Assembly: GCA_015143295.1 (NCBI GenBank) | Contig: CM026565.1 | Span: 16,812,548-16,876,547 of the forward strand | DNA length: 64,000 bases | From: Tetracentron sinense | Taxonomy: Eukaryota; Streptophyta; Magnoliopsida; Trochodendrales; Trochodendraceae | Direction of reading: 5' to 3' | Made by a program: the position numbers and the translations under genes | The notes under the pieces: model-generated | What the model was told of the DNA's origin: nothing | Database searches by the model: none | Seen by the model: only the letters and a program-made list of their open reading frames with translations | Shown: positions 21,694 to 32,477 of the stretch, piece after piece | Layout: every line of letters begins with the position of its first letter | Numbering within the stretch: the stretch's first letter is position 1

Positions 21694-22459
21694 TGTTTCC
21701 ATGAAAGTAGGCTCATAAGAACTCACAAGCATGCTCACAAGAAACTCACAAGAAAGCATATGTCTCAATGTAAGTAGAAGAGAAGTTATAAGAATGACCT
21801 CATAGGCTAAGAACCTCATAAGATACATAAGGAACTCACAAGGATCGTACGATACATGAAATACGTATTCTTAAAGCACAAAATTAATGTAGGGTTTGAA
21901 GTATGATTTTAAGATTATGCAATTGTTGTCTTGTTTTAAAATCCGTACTCTGATCATGTATATATTTTGATGAACCATATCTTACATGGCATGTTAATGT
22001 ATTGTAACATGGTTAGTTAGTAGTATGTATACGCTGAGTATTCCTTGCTCAGCCGTACATTTTATGTCGGCAGGTTCATTTGGCATTGCATCCCAGGGCA
22101 CTAGATTGAGATGGATTATAGAGGGCGGGAGCCTTCTTGAGATGTTCTTGAGGATGATAGGGGTCTTGACATACGAACTTATGGCTGAGCGATATGGAGG
22201 GAGAGAAATGTATTTTGGGTTTTTATTTTTGGGGATATTTGTATTACTTGAGGCTGTAACTCAAGTTAAGGATTTCATGTACATGTCTCAGTTCATATTC
22301 AGTATTGTAAACAATTGCACTTGGAATACAGTAAAGTTATTTAAGAAATTTTCAGTTCACTATTTAGCATGCCTTGTATACTCTTTTGCAGGATGGTTTT
22401 AAGTGTAAGTGACGTCACCAAAGCCTCATAACTCCTAAGGGGGATTTTGGGGAGTTACA

Positions 22460-22907
22460 TCTCTCCACCAAGAATCTCCAGCTCATTTAGTAAGCCCATC
22501 ATCTTTATGATGTGCTCACAGACTGCAGTTCCCTCAGCCATATTGGTGTTAATAAGGGAATTCAACTTTACTTGTTGAGCTGACCTATTTTGCTCACCAA
22601 ACATCTCATGCAGGTTTTGCAAAATGTCAGAAGCCTTATCCATGTGTTCATGCTGGCTTTGCAAAATGTTAGACATCGAAGCCAATAAGTATCACTTGGT
22701 CATCTGATTGGACCTCTCCTATTACTCTAACTCAGCCTTTTGGGTCGGTGAAGCATCTGGAGGAATTTTGGGTTTAGGTGTCTTAAGATATAGGTCAAGG
22801 TTATCCGCGGTAAATACTATTCTAATCTTTCTTTTCCAGTCTACTTAGTTAGTTCCTACTAACTTTTCATCACGAAGAATTTCAATCAATGGGTGTAGGC
22901 CTGTCAT
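22460..22907 (-). pseudogene. C1, right part: N-terminal half of copia gag
   Basis: Minus strand, start near 22907 (MTGLHPLIEILRDEKL, compare MNPLSKILEENRLTG in C2). It continues with MASMSNILQSQHEHM and MFGEQNRSAQQVKLNSL, ending at ELEILGGE where D is inserted. UBN2-type copia Gag. Several breaks; old. Confidence 0.8.
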
Positions 22908-24225
22908 GATCTAATCATATGACAAATAAGATAGTATTAGGGATCTATTGTATTCACTAATACCTATTAGATTATGGGTCTGTTTCTAATGATATTACCA
23001 ATTTGGGAAGTTAAAATTGGCATCGAATACCTAGACACTGACTTATGTAATCCTGCCTTTGGGCACAATATCACATCGCCTTGAATAGGCAGATAGAAAC
23101 TATTTTCTCCATTTTCACAGATCTTATCTACTGAATTCTGGAGCATTCGATCTACTGTCTGATCTATAAGGGATGTTATACTCACGCTTTGGCATTATTG
23201 TATAATATCTCTTATTCACATGCCCACCTACCATGAACCTAATAAACACTTAGCGAAAGCTCACGTTTTGGCGTTATTGCTCCCACTATTTGCTTATACA
23301 GTTTTCACCATGTTCTCACATAGGTGAGAGGGATTGTGCCCGACTTTGGCCTGTCAGCTTACTCACACTCTCCACTATAAGATCACATAGTGTATGATAG
23401 AAGATCATAATACTTAGGAACTTGTCCCCAATCTTATATACACATGATATATAAAGGTAATTATTTCAACAGAATAATTAAACAAATTAAAAAAAATATC
23501 ATCTCATGATAAAATAAACAGCTGCTATCATCTCATGATAATTAAAACAATAATATACGAGATTAATCGCTCTGGGTCAATAAATTAAAATGCATGGATA
23601 CAAGAGAATGAGATAAGAATAAAGGTAAATCGAAAACTCCTTCGCGATCCCTTCCTTTATCATCTTATTGAGATCACATCGCAGCATCTCCACCAATGCA
23701 TTAAACAGAATTTAAATGGCATTAGGGAAACCAGTATTCTATTCGCATTTTCAGGGAAACCGAATGAATCTACCCTTTACAGATTGCCAAAACTTACTAC
23801 ATATTATCCTCTAATATGAATGCATGAATGATAAACAATTTATCATAAAATATGACCCATAACTATAATCTCATATAAAATAGATGGTACATGGTGATGG
23901 AGTACTTTTTCTTATTTTAAAAGGATTTAGAATTAGATAAGAATTATCAATTTTCTCGATAAAATCTATATCTTATATAGATCAAGCCACGGAGAATAAA
24001 ACAATTTTATTTTCTATAAAATAATTTTTAGAAATCTAAGATAGAATTTTCTTAAATCTCTACAATATTTTATTCTTAACTTGAATGCAAGATCCTTTCT
24101 CGGACGCAAGATCCTTTCACATAGATTGGTTCTACTATTATCCAAGATTGGTTCTACTACTATCCAAGATCAAAGAAAAATTAAGAGAATCAAAAATCCT
24201 AAATATGATCTCTTCATAAAATAGG
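22908..24225 (-). mobile_element. C1, right part: AT-rich copia leader
   Basis: No coding sequence. AT-rich noncoding DNA upstream of the C1 gag, organised like the leader of C2 (56994-58706). No primer site or 5' LTR is recognised before it is cut at 24226 by the T2 LTR. Confidence 0.5.
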
Positions 24226-24680
24226 TGTGAGCGCGGGAATTTTCTGTGAAGGCTCACAAGGGGGAGGAAGTTGATTACCTGTGTACCCTCGTGGGTGTGG
24301 AAGGGTTTTATGATTAAGAGTCGCCACCTATTCCTTCAGAAGAGATAAGTCCCTCGAGTTTGGATAAGGTCTTGGTCTGGGAGTGAGATCAGGGTAAGGG
24401 GTTCGGTTAAGTCCGGGGAAGGTGTTAGGCACCCCGAGGCTTCCATTTTACAACAGTTTCGTACTCCCCGGGTTTAAGCTAATTAAAGTTAATCTTGATT
24501 AGAATGCTGGAGTGTTTAAGTTAACACTAATCCAATAAAGGAAAAGCTAACTGGGGTCGAACCCGGGTTGAGTTGCCTACGTACTCACAGGGTGAGATCA
24601 GACTGAGCGTAGCTCTGGCACGTGAGCCTATGCCGAGGCTAGGGGTATGTGTGTGTGCACCAAGGGTGGCTAACATGGAC

Positions 24681-24922
24681 TAGTCCGGTAGACTAGGGTT
24701 TGGTTGACTGAGGTTGTTTAAGTGCAAGGTATACAAGCCCGGTAGGCTTAGAAGAATAGTCCAGTAGACTAAGATGAAGTCTAGCATGGGTTAGGGTTGA
24801 ACTAACTATGGTTAGGGTTGCTAACCATAGTCAAAGGGAAGTGAGTTTTAGCCTGGTAGGCTAAGGGGAGGCCTGGTAGGCCGAGATAAGTCCCGTAGAC
24901 TTGGTTTTTAGGCCCGGTAGGC
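24681..24922 (-). repeat. T2 LTR: array of 15-bp palindromes with changing arms
   Basis: Seven sites share a C(Y)GGTAG-like centre with complementary arms that differ from site to site: TAGTC/GACTA (24681, 24757), AAGCC/GGCTT (24735), TAGCC/GGCTA (24849), GGCC/GGCC (24869), AAGTC/GACTT (24888), AGGCC/GGCT (24909). The arms covary, which favours a paired structure or dimeric binding over simple sequence duplication. Confidence 0.6.
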
Positions 24923-25243
24923 TGTAAACCGAAAATAACTACGATTAGGGTTGCTAATTGGAGTTAAGGGGGGTCTAACTACAGTTTGGGTTGCTAACCA
25001 GGGTTAGGCAGAGGGCCAAAGTCAGGTTTATGGTCCAATTACATTTTTAGGAATTTCCGTTGAACTTCCCAAAGTTTATGGGGTTAAGGGGTGCTTAACC
25101 GCGGTTAAATGTTAACCGGAGTTGTATTTAACCGTGGTTAAGGGTCTGGTACAGTCCAAGGTGGGCCCAGGGGGCTAGGTAGGGCCTAAAGTGGCCTACT
25201 ACCAGGCCTGGGCCCCTAAAAAAGCCCAAAATCAAAACCAAAT

Positions 25244-25532
25244 TAATGTCGGTAATGGGATTACCGACATTACCAACAATGTTTTTAACTCAAGTTTGCA
25301 TGGAGACCAAGACGGAGGTCCAGGGAAAAGAACAGGCTTTGTGAGGGCCCCAAGGGATGCCTAGAGTGGGTCCCAAAAGGCTACCAAGTTGCTGCAACCG
25401 AAGGCTCATATTGGCGGTAGTTATTCTACCGCTAATCTGAAAACAAGCATAAAAACAGGGTGTCGGTGAGTCTACCGACATCCTACAAATAGTTCAAACA
25501 GGAATGGCGGTACTGAGTTTACCGTAATTCCT
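25244..25532 (-). repeat. T2 LTR: 27-33 bp palindromes, first group
   Basis: Four inverted repeats with the theme GTCGGTAGA/TCTACCGAC: 25244-25272 (arms TAATGTCGGTAAT), 25410-25436, 25460-25482 and 25500-25532. Confidence 0.65.
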
Positions 25533-26191
25533 GGATTTCTTGAAAATTGAGTTTTTGCCCATGGGGGCTGCACACAGAGGTGTCTAAGGGTTCCCTCATG
25601 ATCTTAGGGACACCCAGAGGATCCGTGGTGGTCTGCAAGGCACAAGGGAAGTGCTATACCCCGTAGGAGTTCACTATACCTGTGGTTTAGGTGGGTGAAC
25701 ACCCTATTGGGTTCGGTTTTACCTACGAAGCACATAAAATGGAAGCAAATAACTCCCCTGGAATTGACCAAGGGCTCACATTGATTCACAAAATAAGGAA
25801 AAAAGGTGTAGGGGATTCCCTACCCGTATGCTCTGCGCTTTTGCCGAAGAAGAAGAGGACAGTGGTGGGGATGCTAAGGTGTGGATACTGTAAAAACAAA
25901 AGGGGAGGTCCGAGGGGATCTCAGGGAACTCACCAAGATTTGAGGAAGCTTTGGACAGGGGTCCAACCTTGGTTTTTTTAGCAGAGGTTCGAGCCTGAAG
26001 AATTTGGATCCCTATAACAGTGGAGGGCTACTGGGTTTTATAGAGAAGACCTTGGGACCTTAAGAGAATTAAAAGAGAAGGGGGAGAACCTATATGGACC
26101 CTCTGGAGGTTGAGTAAGGGCTGTGAAGGCAGAGCATGACGTGAGGGTTGAGTGTGCAGGGCGTTTGTAGCCAGCAAACTTGAAACTCACA

Positions 26192-26267
26192 TATTGTCGG
26201 TAATAGGTCTACCGACAATAAGAAAAATGCCAAAATTTAATTGTCGGTAAACCCTCTACTGACAATA
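26192..26267 (-). repeat. T2 LTR: 29-bp palindromes, second group
   Basis: Two inverted repeats: 26192-26220 (TATTGTCGGTA...TACCGACAATA) and 26239-26267. They lie upstream of the putative TATA on the minus strand. Confidence 0.65.
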
Positions 26268-26908
26268 AGAACATCTTTTGAATTGGGCCCGGCCTTATGC
26301 ATAGACAGCTAGGGGTCAGGCCCTATAGGCCAAGGATTCTATGGTTTAAGCCCTAAGGGCTCTATGGCTAGGCTGTGGCTTCGGCTAGGGTCACCCAGGG
26401 CTAGGTTTTGGGCCTGGCTTGTACTAGGGTTCAACTAGGGGTAGGTCCTAGGGTTTTAACTAGGGTTTAGCTGGGGTTTACCTAAGGTTAGAGTTTTGGT
26501 TCTCGGGTTTCCTAGGGTTTGAATTAGGGTGTGTCCTAAGGCTAACTAAAGGCTTACCTGGGGTGTGAAGGATTTGGCAGAGGATAACCATAGTTAAAAG
26601 ACTTTAACAAGATGGGGTGTAAAAATTGGGTGCTTATAGCTGTCCCTCTTTGCTGGAGAATGCTAAGGTTGGCGATTTTGAATTGCAAAGACTAGAATCA
26701 TCCTATTTTTTCACCAAGCTTGGATATCGGGGATGCAGAATGATGACATGTATGCATGCAGTGCAAATGATGAATGTAGTGGCATGGCCACTGCTGGGAA
26801 GAGTGAGTAGTTAAGACTACTCACTGGGAATTGATGGATGCAGGGATGGGATAGCCTGAAGGCATTGGCCGGAGGGATTCGATCGAGTTTGATCGAAAAG
26901 ACGCACAG

Positions 26909-27240
26909 GACGTTGGGGACACATAGGGTGTTTGGGGGTTTGACATACGGGTGGTATACACTGTAAAGGTATACACGAGATGTCGAGGACACACGGGGGT
27001 GTCGAAAGGGAGGACAAGCGGGTGGTATACGCTGTAAAGATATACATGGGATGTTGAGGACACATGGGGGTGTCGAAAGGAAGGACATGTGGGTGGTATA
27101 CGCTGTAAAGGAATACATGGGATGTCGAAGACACACGGGGGTGTCGAAAAAGGTGACATACAGAAGGTGATGCTGTGGTATGGCAAGATTACCAAGAAGC
27201 ATACAGGATGTCGAGGACACACAGGGGTGTCAAAAAAGGT
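26909..27240 (-). repeat. T2 3' UTR: about 71-bp tandem repeats
   Basis: Units begin at 26909, 26979, 27050, 27121 and 27207 with GATGTCGAGGACAC or close variants, so the period is 70-71 bp with one longer unit. The same unit recurs in T1 (41302-41565) and T3 (60915-61690). Tandem repeats in hypervariable Tat/Ogre 3' UTRs are known and can seed satellite DNA. Confidence 0.85.
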
Positions 27241-27500
27241 TGAGGGCATATCCAAGAGGCACTAGTCGGATCGATTTGGAGTGGCCGAGAGGCGCTAGAT
27301 TTCAATCAAGTTGATTGGTGCTAAGGAATTTTGGCCACACAGGGTATGATGCTATGCAAGGATGTCATGCAAGGGATAAAGGCGAGGATGCTACCTCATG
27401 ACTCTATTGATTGTGACTTATGGGGATGCATGGCATCAGCTTCTTCTACTTTGTCTTACCGAAGCTGCTTAGTGCAGGCTGATATGATCTGGTCTGGATA

Positions 27501-27505
27501 CCAAA
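27501..27505. repeat. Target site duplication of T1, left copy
   Basis: CCAAA, matching 42416-42420. T2 3' UTR sequence continues across it. Confidence 0.9.
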
Positions 27506-27683
27506 TGTAAGCACCCAATTTTTACACTCATCTAACCAAAGTTAAAGTTTTCTAACTATGGCTACCCCTTGCCAAATCTCCTAACCCTAGGTAAACCCTA
27601 GACTCACCCCTAGTTGAACCCTAGAACCAAAACCCTAGCCCTTAGGTAACCCTAGCCGAAGCCCAGTTCACTTAAAATCCCTT

Positions 27684-27806
27684 ATTGGCGGTAGACGGTC
27701 TACCGCCAATTAGCCGTCTACCTATTTTCATAATGTCGGTAGAGCTTCTATCGACATTATGTAATTAGCCTGTTTTTCTAATGGCGGTAGATGATCTACC
27801 GCCATT
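27684..27806 (+). repeat. T1 LTR: three 27-bp palindromes
   Basis: 27684-27710 has perfect 13-bp arms ATTGGCGGTAGAC; 27732-27758 has near-perfect arms AATGTCGGTAGA; 27780-27806 has perfect 13-bp arms AATGGCGGTAGAT. Spacing is about 48 bp. Arm differences between sites are compensated on the other arm. Confidence 0.75.
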
Positions 27807-28424
27807 ATGCAAGTTTCGAGTTACAGACTGCGAACACCCCTGTACACTCAACCCTCACCTCAATCTCTCCCTTCACAGCCCTTAGTCGACCTCCCTCGGG
27901 TCCAACCAGGTTCTCCCCCTTCTCTTTAATCCCATTAGGTCCCTTAGGTCCTTCCCCATAAAACCAAACCCCCACCTCCAGTACAGACGGTCTAAAATTT
28001 GGAAGGAGAATCCCTGCTGCAAAAACCCTGATCCTCAGTCTCTCCTCTCCCCTGTTCTTGATACTAGGACACCCTAGCAGCTTGGGGAGTAGTCCCTTTT
28101 GTGCCTGTGTAGCATATCCACAGTGGTACACAACCACTGTCCTCTTCTTCTACGAAAAAAGAGTAGAGCATACGGGTAGGGGATCCCCTACCCCTTTTTT
28201 TCATTATTTTGTGAATTAATGTGAGCCCCTGGTCAATTCTAGGGGAGTTATTTGCTTTCATTTTTTGTGCTTAGTAGGTAAACCGTACCCCTATGGGTAT
28301 AGAACTTCCCTTGTGCGCTGCAGACCACCACGGATCCTCTGGGGGTCCCTCAGATCATGAGGGAACCCTTAGACACCTCTGTGCACAGCTCCCATGGGCC
28401 AAAACTTGATTTTTCAGAAAATCC

Positions 28425-28762
28425 AGGAATGGCGGTGAACTCAGTACCGCCATTCCTGTTTCAACTATTTTTAGAATATCGGTAGACTATCTACCGACAC
28501 TCTATTCTTTGCTTGTTTTCAGATTGGCGGTAGAATAACTACCTCCAATGTGGTGTTTCTATTGCAGTGACTTAGCAGCCTTGTGGGGCCCACTCCATGC
28601 ATCCCCTGAGGCTCACACCAGACTCAAAATATTCCCAAGAGTCCCCTCTACACTCCCCTAATCTCATATCACCCCGGGCTACACCATAACCCTAGTTAAC
28701 AGAGGTAAAAACACATATTAAAAACACTATTATTAATGTCGGTAATCCAATTACCAACATTA
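28425..28762 (+). repeat. T1 LTR: second group of 27-33 bp palindromes
   Basis: 28425-28457 (arms AGGAATGGCGGT), 28475-28500, 28523-28549 (ATTGGCGGTAG) and 28734-28762 (TTAATGTCGGTAAT). Order and type mirror the T2 group at 25244-25532. Confidence 0.65.
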
Positions 28763-28935
28763 ACTTGGTTTTTATTTTGGGCTTTTGTAAGGGCCCAAGC
28801 CTGGTTGGACTATACTAGACCCTTAACCACGGTTAAATACACCTCCGGTTGCCTAACCCTGTTTAGCAATCCTAACCACAGTTAGACCTCATTTAACTCC
28901 GATTAGCAACCCTAATCGCAGTTATCCTCAGTTTA

Positions 28936-29195
28936 TGGCCTACCAGGCCTAAAACTAAGTCTACCGGACTTATCTTGGCCTATTGGGCCTCCCCTTAGCC
29001 TACCGAACTAAAAATCACTTCCCCTTGACTATGGTTAGCAACCCTAATCACAGTTAGTTCGGCCTAACCCCAGTTAGCAACCTTAACCCGGGTCGGACTC
29101 CGTCTTAGTCTACCAGACTACCTCCTAAGCTTACCAGGCTTGTATACCTTGCACTTGACCAACCTCGGTCAATCAAACCCTAATCTATCAGACTA
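28936..29195 (+). repeat. T1 LTR: array of 15-bp palindromes with changing arms
   Basis: CTACCRG-centred sites: 28936 (GGCC/GGCC), 28957 (AAGTC/GACTT), 28996 (TAGCC, decayed), 29106 (TAGTC/GACTA), 29127 (AAGC/GGCTT), 29181 (TAATC/GACTA). Counterpart of 24681-24922 in T2. Confidence 0.55.
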
Positions 29196-29655
29196 GTCCA
29201 TGTTAGCCACCCTTGGTGCACACACACACGCCCCTAGCCTTGGCACAGGCTTGTGTACCAGAACTATGCTCAGTCTGATCTCACCCTGTGAGTACGTAGG
29301 CAACCCAACCCGGGTTCAACCCTGTTACCTTTTAATTTCTTGGATTAGTGTTAACTCAAATACTCCGGCATTCTAATCATGATTAAATTTAATTGGCTTA
29401 AATCCGGGGAGTACGGAACCGTTGTAAAATGGATGCCTCGGGGAGCCTAACACCTTCCTTGGACATAACCGACCCCTTACCCTGATCTCACTCGCAGACC
29501 AAGACCTTATCCAAACTCAGGGGACTTATCCCTTCTGAATGAATAGGTGGCGACTCTTAATCGTAAAACCCTTCCTCACCCGCGAGGGTATACAGGTAAT
29601 TAACATCCTCCTTCCCCTTGTGAGCCTTCATGAAAAATTCCCGCCCTCACAGCTC

Positions 29656-29673
29656 TGGCGACTCTGCTGGGGA
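29656..29673 (+). other. Primer binding site of T1
   Basis: TGGCGACTCTGCTGGGGA, starting 5 nt after the LTR. This is the form seen in Ogre/Tat elements and attributed to an Arg tRNA. T2 has the slightly changed TGGCAACTCTGCTGGGGA at 45233-45250. Confidence 0.8.
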
Positions 29674-30544
29674 GATCTAGGGTTCAATCAGGAACCCGGG
29701 TTTAAGCCAACTAAACATTAACTTAATTAAAATGGCTAAGCGTTTAACTTAATACTAATCACTTTACATCTTTTGGTTAATTGTGTATTATGCATCAATA
29801 GATGTCATAGTAGTGTAATTATCCTATTCAACCCAATAAACAGGCTTATTACATTAACGACTGCTAGATGATCATCCTTAGTGTCAGTGACTTAAACGTC
29901 TTGGAGGTCCGCGAAATTACTCCTATTGGGTGATTACCCTTAGGGAAGGATTCTGAATGCTCCCGTTTACTCCAATCGTCCATTTTCAGGTATGTTGTAT
30001 ACCGGGGAGTCACATATACGATGTTAAGTGATCCCCCCATCCTGCTAGGAACACACATGCATCAAACCAACATTCATACATGTAGTCTAGGCCAGGGTAT
30101 AGTCTACAAGCAGCTCGTCCAGGGAGGGCTACTATAAACCCTAACCTGCTTGCACCCTATACTTGTCCCCAGTCATGGTTGACTACCCGGGTACATTCTA
30201 CCCGGATAACCACCCACCCAGGGGCATGCAATGAGCCAAACCTGTGCTTATAATAAACTACATCCAACCCTGCTTCCCAACCTAGCATACGGGGTCCAAA
30301 TCCCAGGCAACCAAATCCCAGGCAAACAAGCATTCATTGGGTCTGTCCCAACCTCGATCTGATTAGGTCCCTCGGTTCCCAACAACCTGGGGTAAACACG
30401 TCAGACCTTTATCCGTCTGGCCGATCGGATCACATATGCCTTGTCACACCCAATCAAATCAAAACTCAAAAAATATTGCATCATCATTTTGCATTCCATC
30501 TGTATACACAGTGCACTCATAGATTCTGTATATTATCCAGGTAG
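29674..30544 (+). other. T1 leader
   Basis: About 870 bp, noncoding, between primer site and ORF1. Matches the T2 leader at 44640-45232 in reverse. No clear small ORF or RNA gene seen. Confidence 0.6.
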
Positions 30545-32240
30545 ATGCTAGGTCCGTTAAGGTTTGTTCAGTCAATGGGTCGACCATCAAGACCCGTGTA
30601 TCTAACTTCTCAAGGGGCATATGATGATAACCTCCAGAAAACAATTAGGGCTTTCACCTCGAGTCAGCGTCTCACTTGGGCTCAGTACTACAAAACCGGG
30701 ACTATCCTAGACCTATCTGTGGTTAACCCAGACTCGTGCCTCGTGAACGCTGCTATCCAGTGTTGGAGCCCATCTCACATGGTATTCTGTTTTGGTAAGA
30801 ACGAGCTTTGCCCAACACTGGAAGAGATTCAGCGCATTCTGGGGTTAAACATGGATGGCGAAGCCATAGTAACGTGCGATAAGACAACATATCAGGCAGA
30901 CCTATCCAGGTTTACATATCAAGCCTGCCTGCTTGCAGCCCGGCTGTAACGGTTCTTTTGATCGGATACCTGTGTCTTTTCTTGAAAAGAAGTATAGACG
31001 TAAGTGGAACCCTGACTCTATTATAGCAGAACTTCTCGGTCTCAATGCCCTTGCACTGATAGCCATGTCTCAGCTGGTGTTCCCAAGGTGCCGTTCACTT
31101 GTCGAAGCAGTTCTGGTCGGGATCATCGAGGACATGCACAACTCCTACACAATTGTACCAGTCATCCTAGCAGAGCCTCTCAGGGCTCTCAACCAGTTGG
31201 CAGACAGCAGAAAGAGCATCTTCCATTCTAGTACACCTCTCCTACACTTCTGGTTGGTAAGTCACTTGCTTACAATCATATCGATACTGGACAGCATCCG
31301 CAATGCCTACAATCTACCTCGAAAGATTTCTCAGAATCAAGGTCTAATAACAACTACAGACTACAGAAAGCTCTACCAGCTTCTCCAAATCCTATAAGAG
31401 GAAGAGATCACATGGTAATACGAGTGGCTTGTACTGAATAGGCTACCCCGTGTTGTCATCACCGGTAAACGATGCATGATTCTTACTGGTCTAACAGGCT
31501 CCGCAGTCTATACACCACTCCAAGTCCTTCGACAGTTTAGACTCCCTCAGTATATCCCAGTGATAGACCAGCAGGAAAATGATTGGATCATTTTCACAGT
31601 GCACTCCGACAACCTCACATGACACTTCCAGTTAGCTTGGCGCAGCTCCAGACGAGACCAATGGTCGGATTTCATGGTTATATCAAGACCACCGACCAAC
31701 TCAGCATACGAACAGTGGGTGGATAATCCTGACATTCTACCAGGCATGGCCGCACCTAGGGAACCGCCCACACCAATCGTAGCTCCATTACAAGGAAGCA
31801 TACCCCTAGCAGAAATGGTGGTTTCCTAGACAGACTTCTTCCTAGAAAGACAGCTCCGGATCCAGCAGAAATGAAAAAAGCTACGGAAAGCCCAACATGC
31901 ATTCAGGCAACAAGAAGCGGAACAGGGTCGCGAAACTCCAAGCTACACAAAAGCAGGTCGAACAACTCGAGTAGACAATCCAGTCTCTTCACAGGAGGCG
32001 CAGAGGCTACGCCAGGGAAGCATCCGTCATCCGGGCCCAGTTACACATTCACAAAGAACAACTTGATAGTGCAAAGGCGGAGATGACCTCCCATATCCAA
32101 CAGTTCGGATACCGTATGTTCAACGCTACTGAAACCCTTATGCACATGGAGGTTGAGGTTACATCCCTCCAGGAGCAGATCATGGATTTTAATGGTGTGC
32201 CCCGGCCACTTGACTTCGTGATCCCTGACGGGCCTACCTA
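30545..32240 (+). pseudogene. T1 ORF1 (Ogre/Tat-specific, function unknown)
   Basis: Recognisable stretches are WSPSHMVFCFGKNELCPTLE, LGLNALALIAMSQLVFPRCR, and VEAVLVGIIEDMHNS. The end of the region is basic and helical. This ORF lies before gag in Ogre-type elements and has no known function. A homologous fragment is in T2 (44166-44630). Broken in several places. Confidence 0.7.
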
Positions 32241-32477
32241 GGATCGAGTCTTTTTCTCTTTATTTGAGTCACACTATCCCTGTACTCACTGCCCTCTTCA
32301 TGCATCAGTAAAAATCCTTTTTCTAGCATCTGCTTCCTGTCAGTATACATAATCATGATTAGCCGTTGCATTCTTTTCAGTTGCATGAGCTGACCTGTTA
32401 CTCGTTCTTTGACTACGATTCTCGTAGAAGCAGCAGTCGCAGATGCAGTCTTGATAGAGGTACCAATCACCTAGTTA

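Larger units (their letters stand above)
2821..22459 (+). mobile_element. D: Tekay-type chromovirus relative with gag only, carrying two later insertions
   Basis: Structure: 5' LTR 2821-14877 (split by element A), primer site 14882-14893, leader, gag 16341-17540, polypurine tract 17834-17846, 3' LTR 17847-22459 (split by solo LTR S). Without insertions the LTRs are about 3.2 and 3.1 kb. The interior is only about 3 kb; no protease, RT or integrase is present, and the sequence after gag runs straight to the usual pre-polypurine block (ATTTCGAGGATGAAATTC). The LTRs differ by roughly 5-10% in the stretches I compared by eye, so it is at least a few million years old under usual plant rates. gag has several breaks. 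Confidence 0.85.
17847..22459 (+). repeat. D 3' LTR, interrupted by solo LTR S
   Basis: Matches 2821-5285 plus 14165-14877. Net length is about 3.07 kb after removing S. Palindrome cluster 18679-18827, TATA 18881-18888, stem-loop array 21517-21693 with three units instead of five. Confidence 0.85.
24226..26638 (-). repeat. T2 3' LTR
   Basis: 2413 bp, starting TGTGAGCGCGGGAATTTT and ending TTGGGTGCTTATA on the plus strand. It is an inverted relative of the T1 LTR at 27506-29651. Rich in short palindromes (24681-24922, 25244-25532, 26192-26267) and in GGGTTT-rich sequence. TATA candidate CTATAAAACC near 26034-26041 (minus). Confidence 0.85.
24226..27505 (-). mobile_element. T2, left part: 3' LTR and 3' UTR of a Tat-type Ty3/gypsy element
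   Basis: Minus strand: LTR 24226-26638, polypurine-type end at about 26639-26655, 3' UTR to 27505. The sequence resumes at 42421 after the T1 insertion. The whole T2 (with 42421-45469) keeps ORF1 and the 3' UTR but lacks gag and nearly all of pol, so it is an internally reduced element. Confidence 0.8.
27506..29651 (+). repeat. T1 5' LTR
   Basis: 2146 bp, TGTAAGCACCCAATTT...CCCGCCCTCACA. It contains two groups of 27-33 bp palindromes (27684-27806, 28425-28762) and an array of 15-bp palindromes (28936-29195). No strong TATA; CATAAAACC near 27957 is the best candidate, in the same place as CTATAAAACC in T2. Confidence 0.9.

Noticed and set aside
26380-26570. Interstitial telomere repeat (many GGGTTT/TAGGG words)
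   Set aside because: Words are irregularly spaced and not in TTTAGGG tandem order; the same segment recurs in T1 and at 41830-41945 as part of the LTR.
26711-27255. Three overlapping minus-strand frames rich in Pro, His and Cys (also 41268-41735 and 61299-61715)
   Set aside because: They arise from the 71-bp tandem repeats, whose unit lacks stops in several frames. Not genes.
24226-29651. A giant inverted repeat or foldback element
   Set aside because: The inverted LTRs belong to two elements, T2 and T1. The CCAAA duplication and the continuity of T2 across T1 show a nested insertion.
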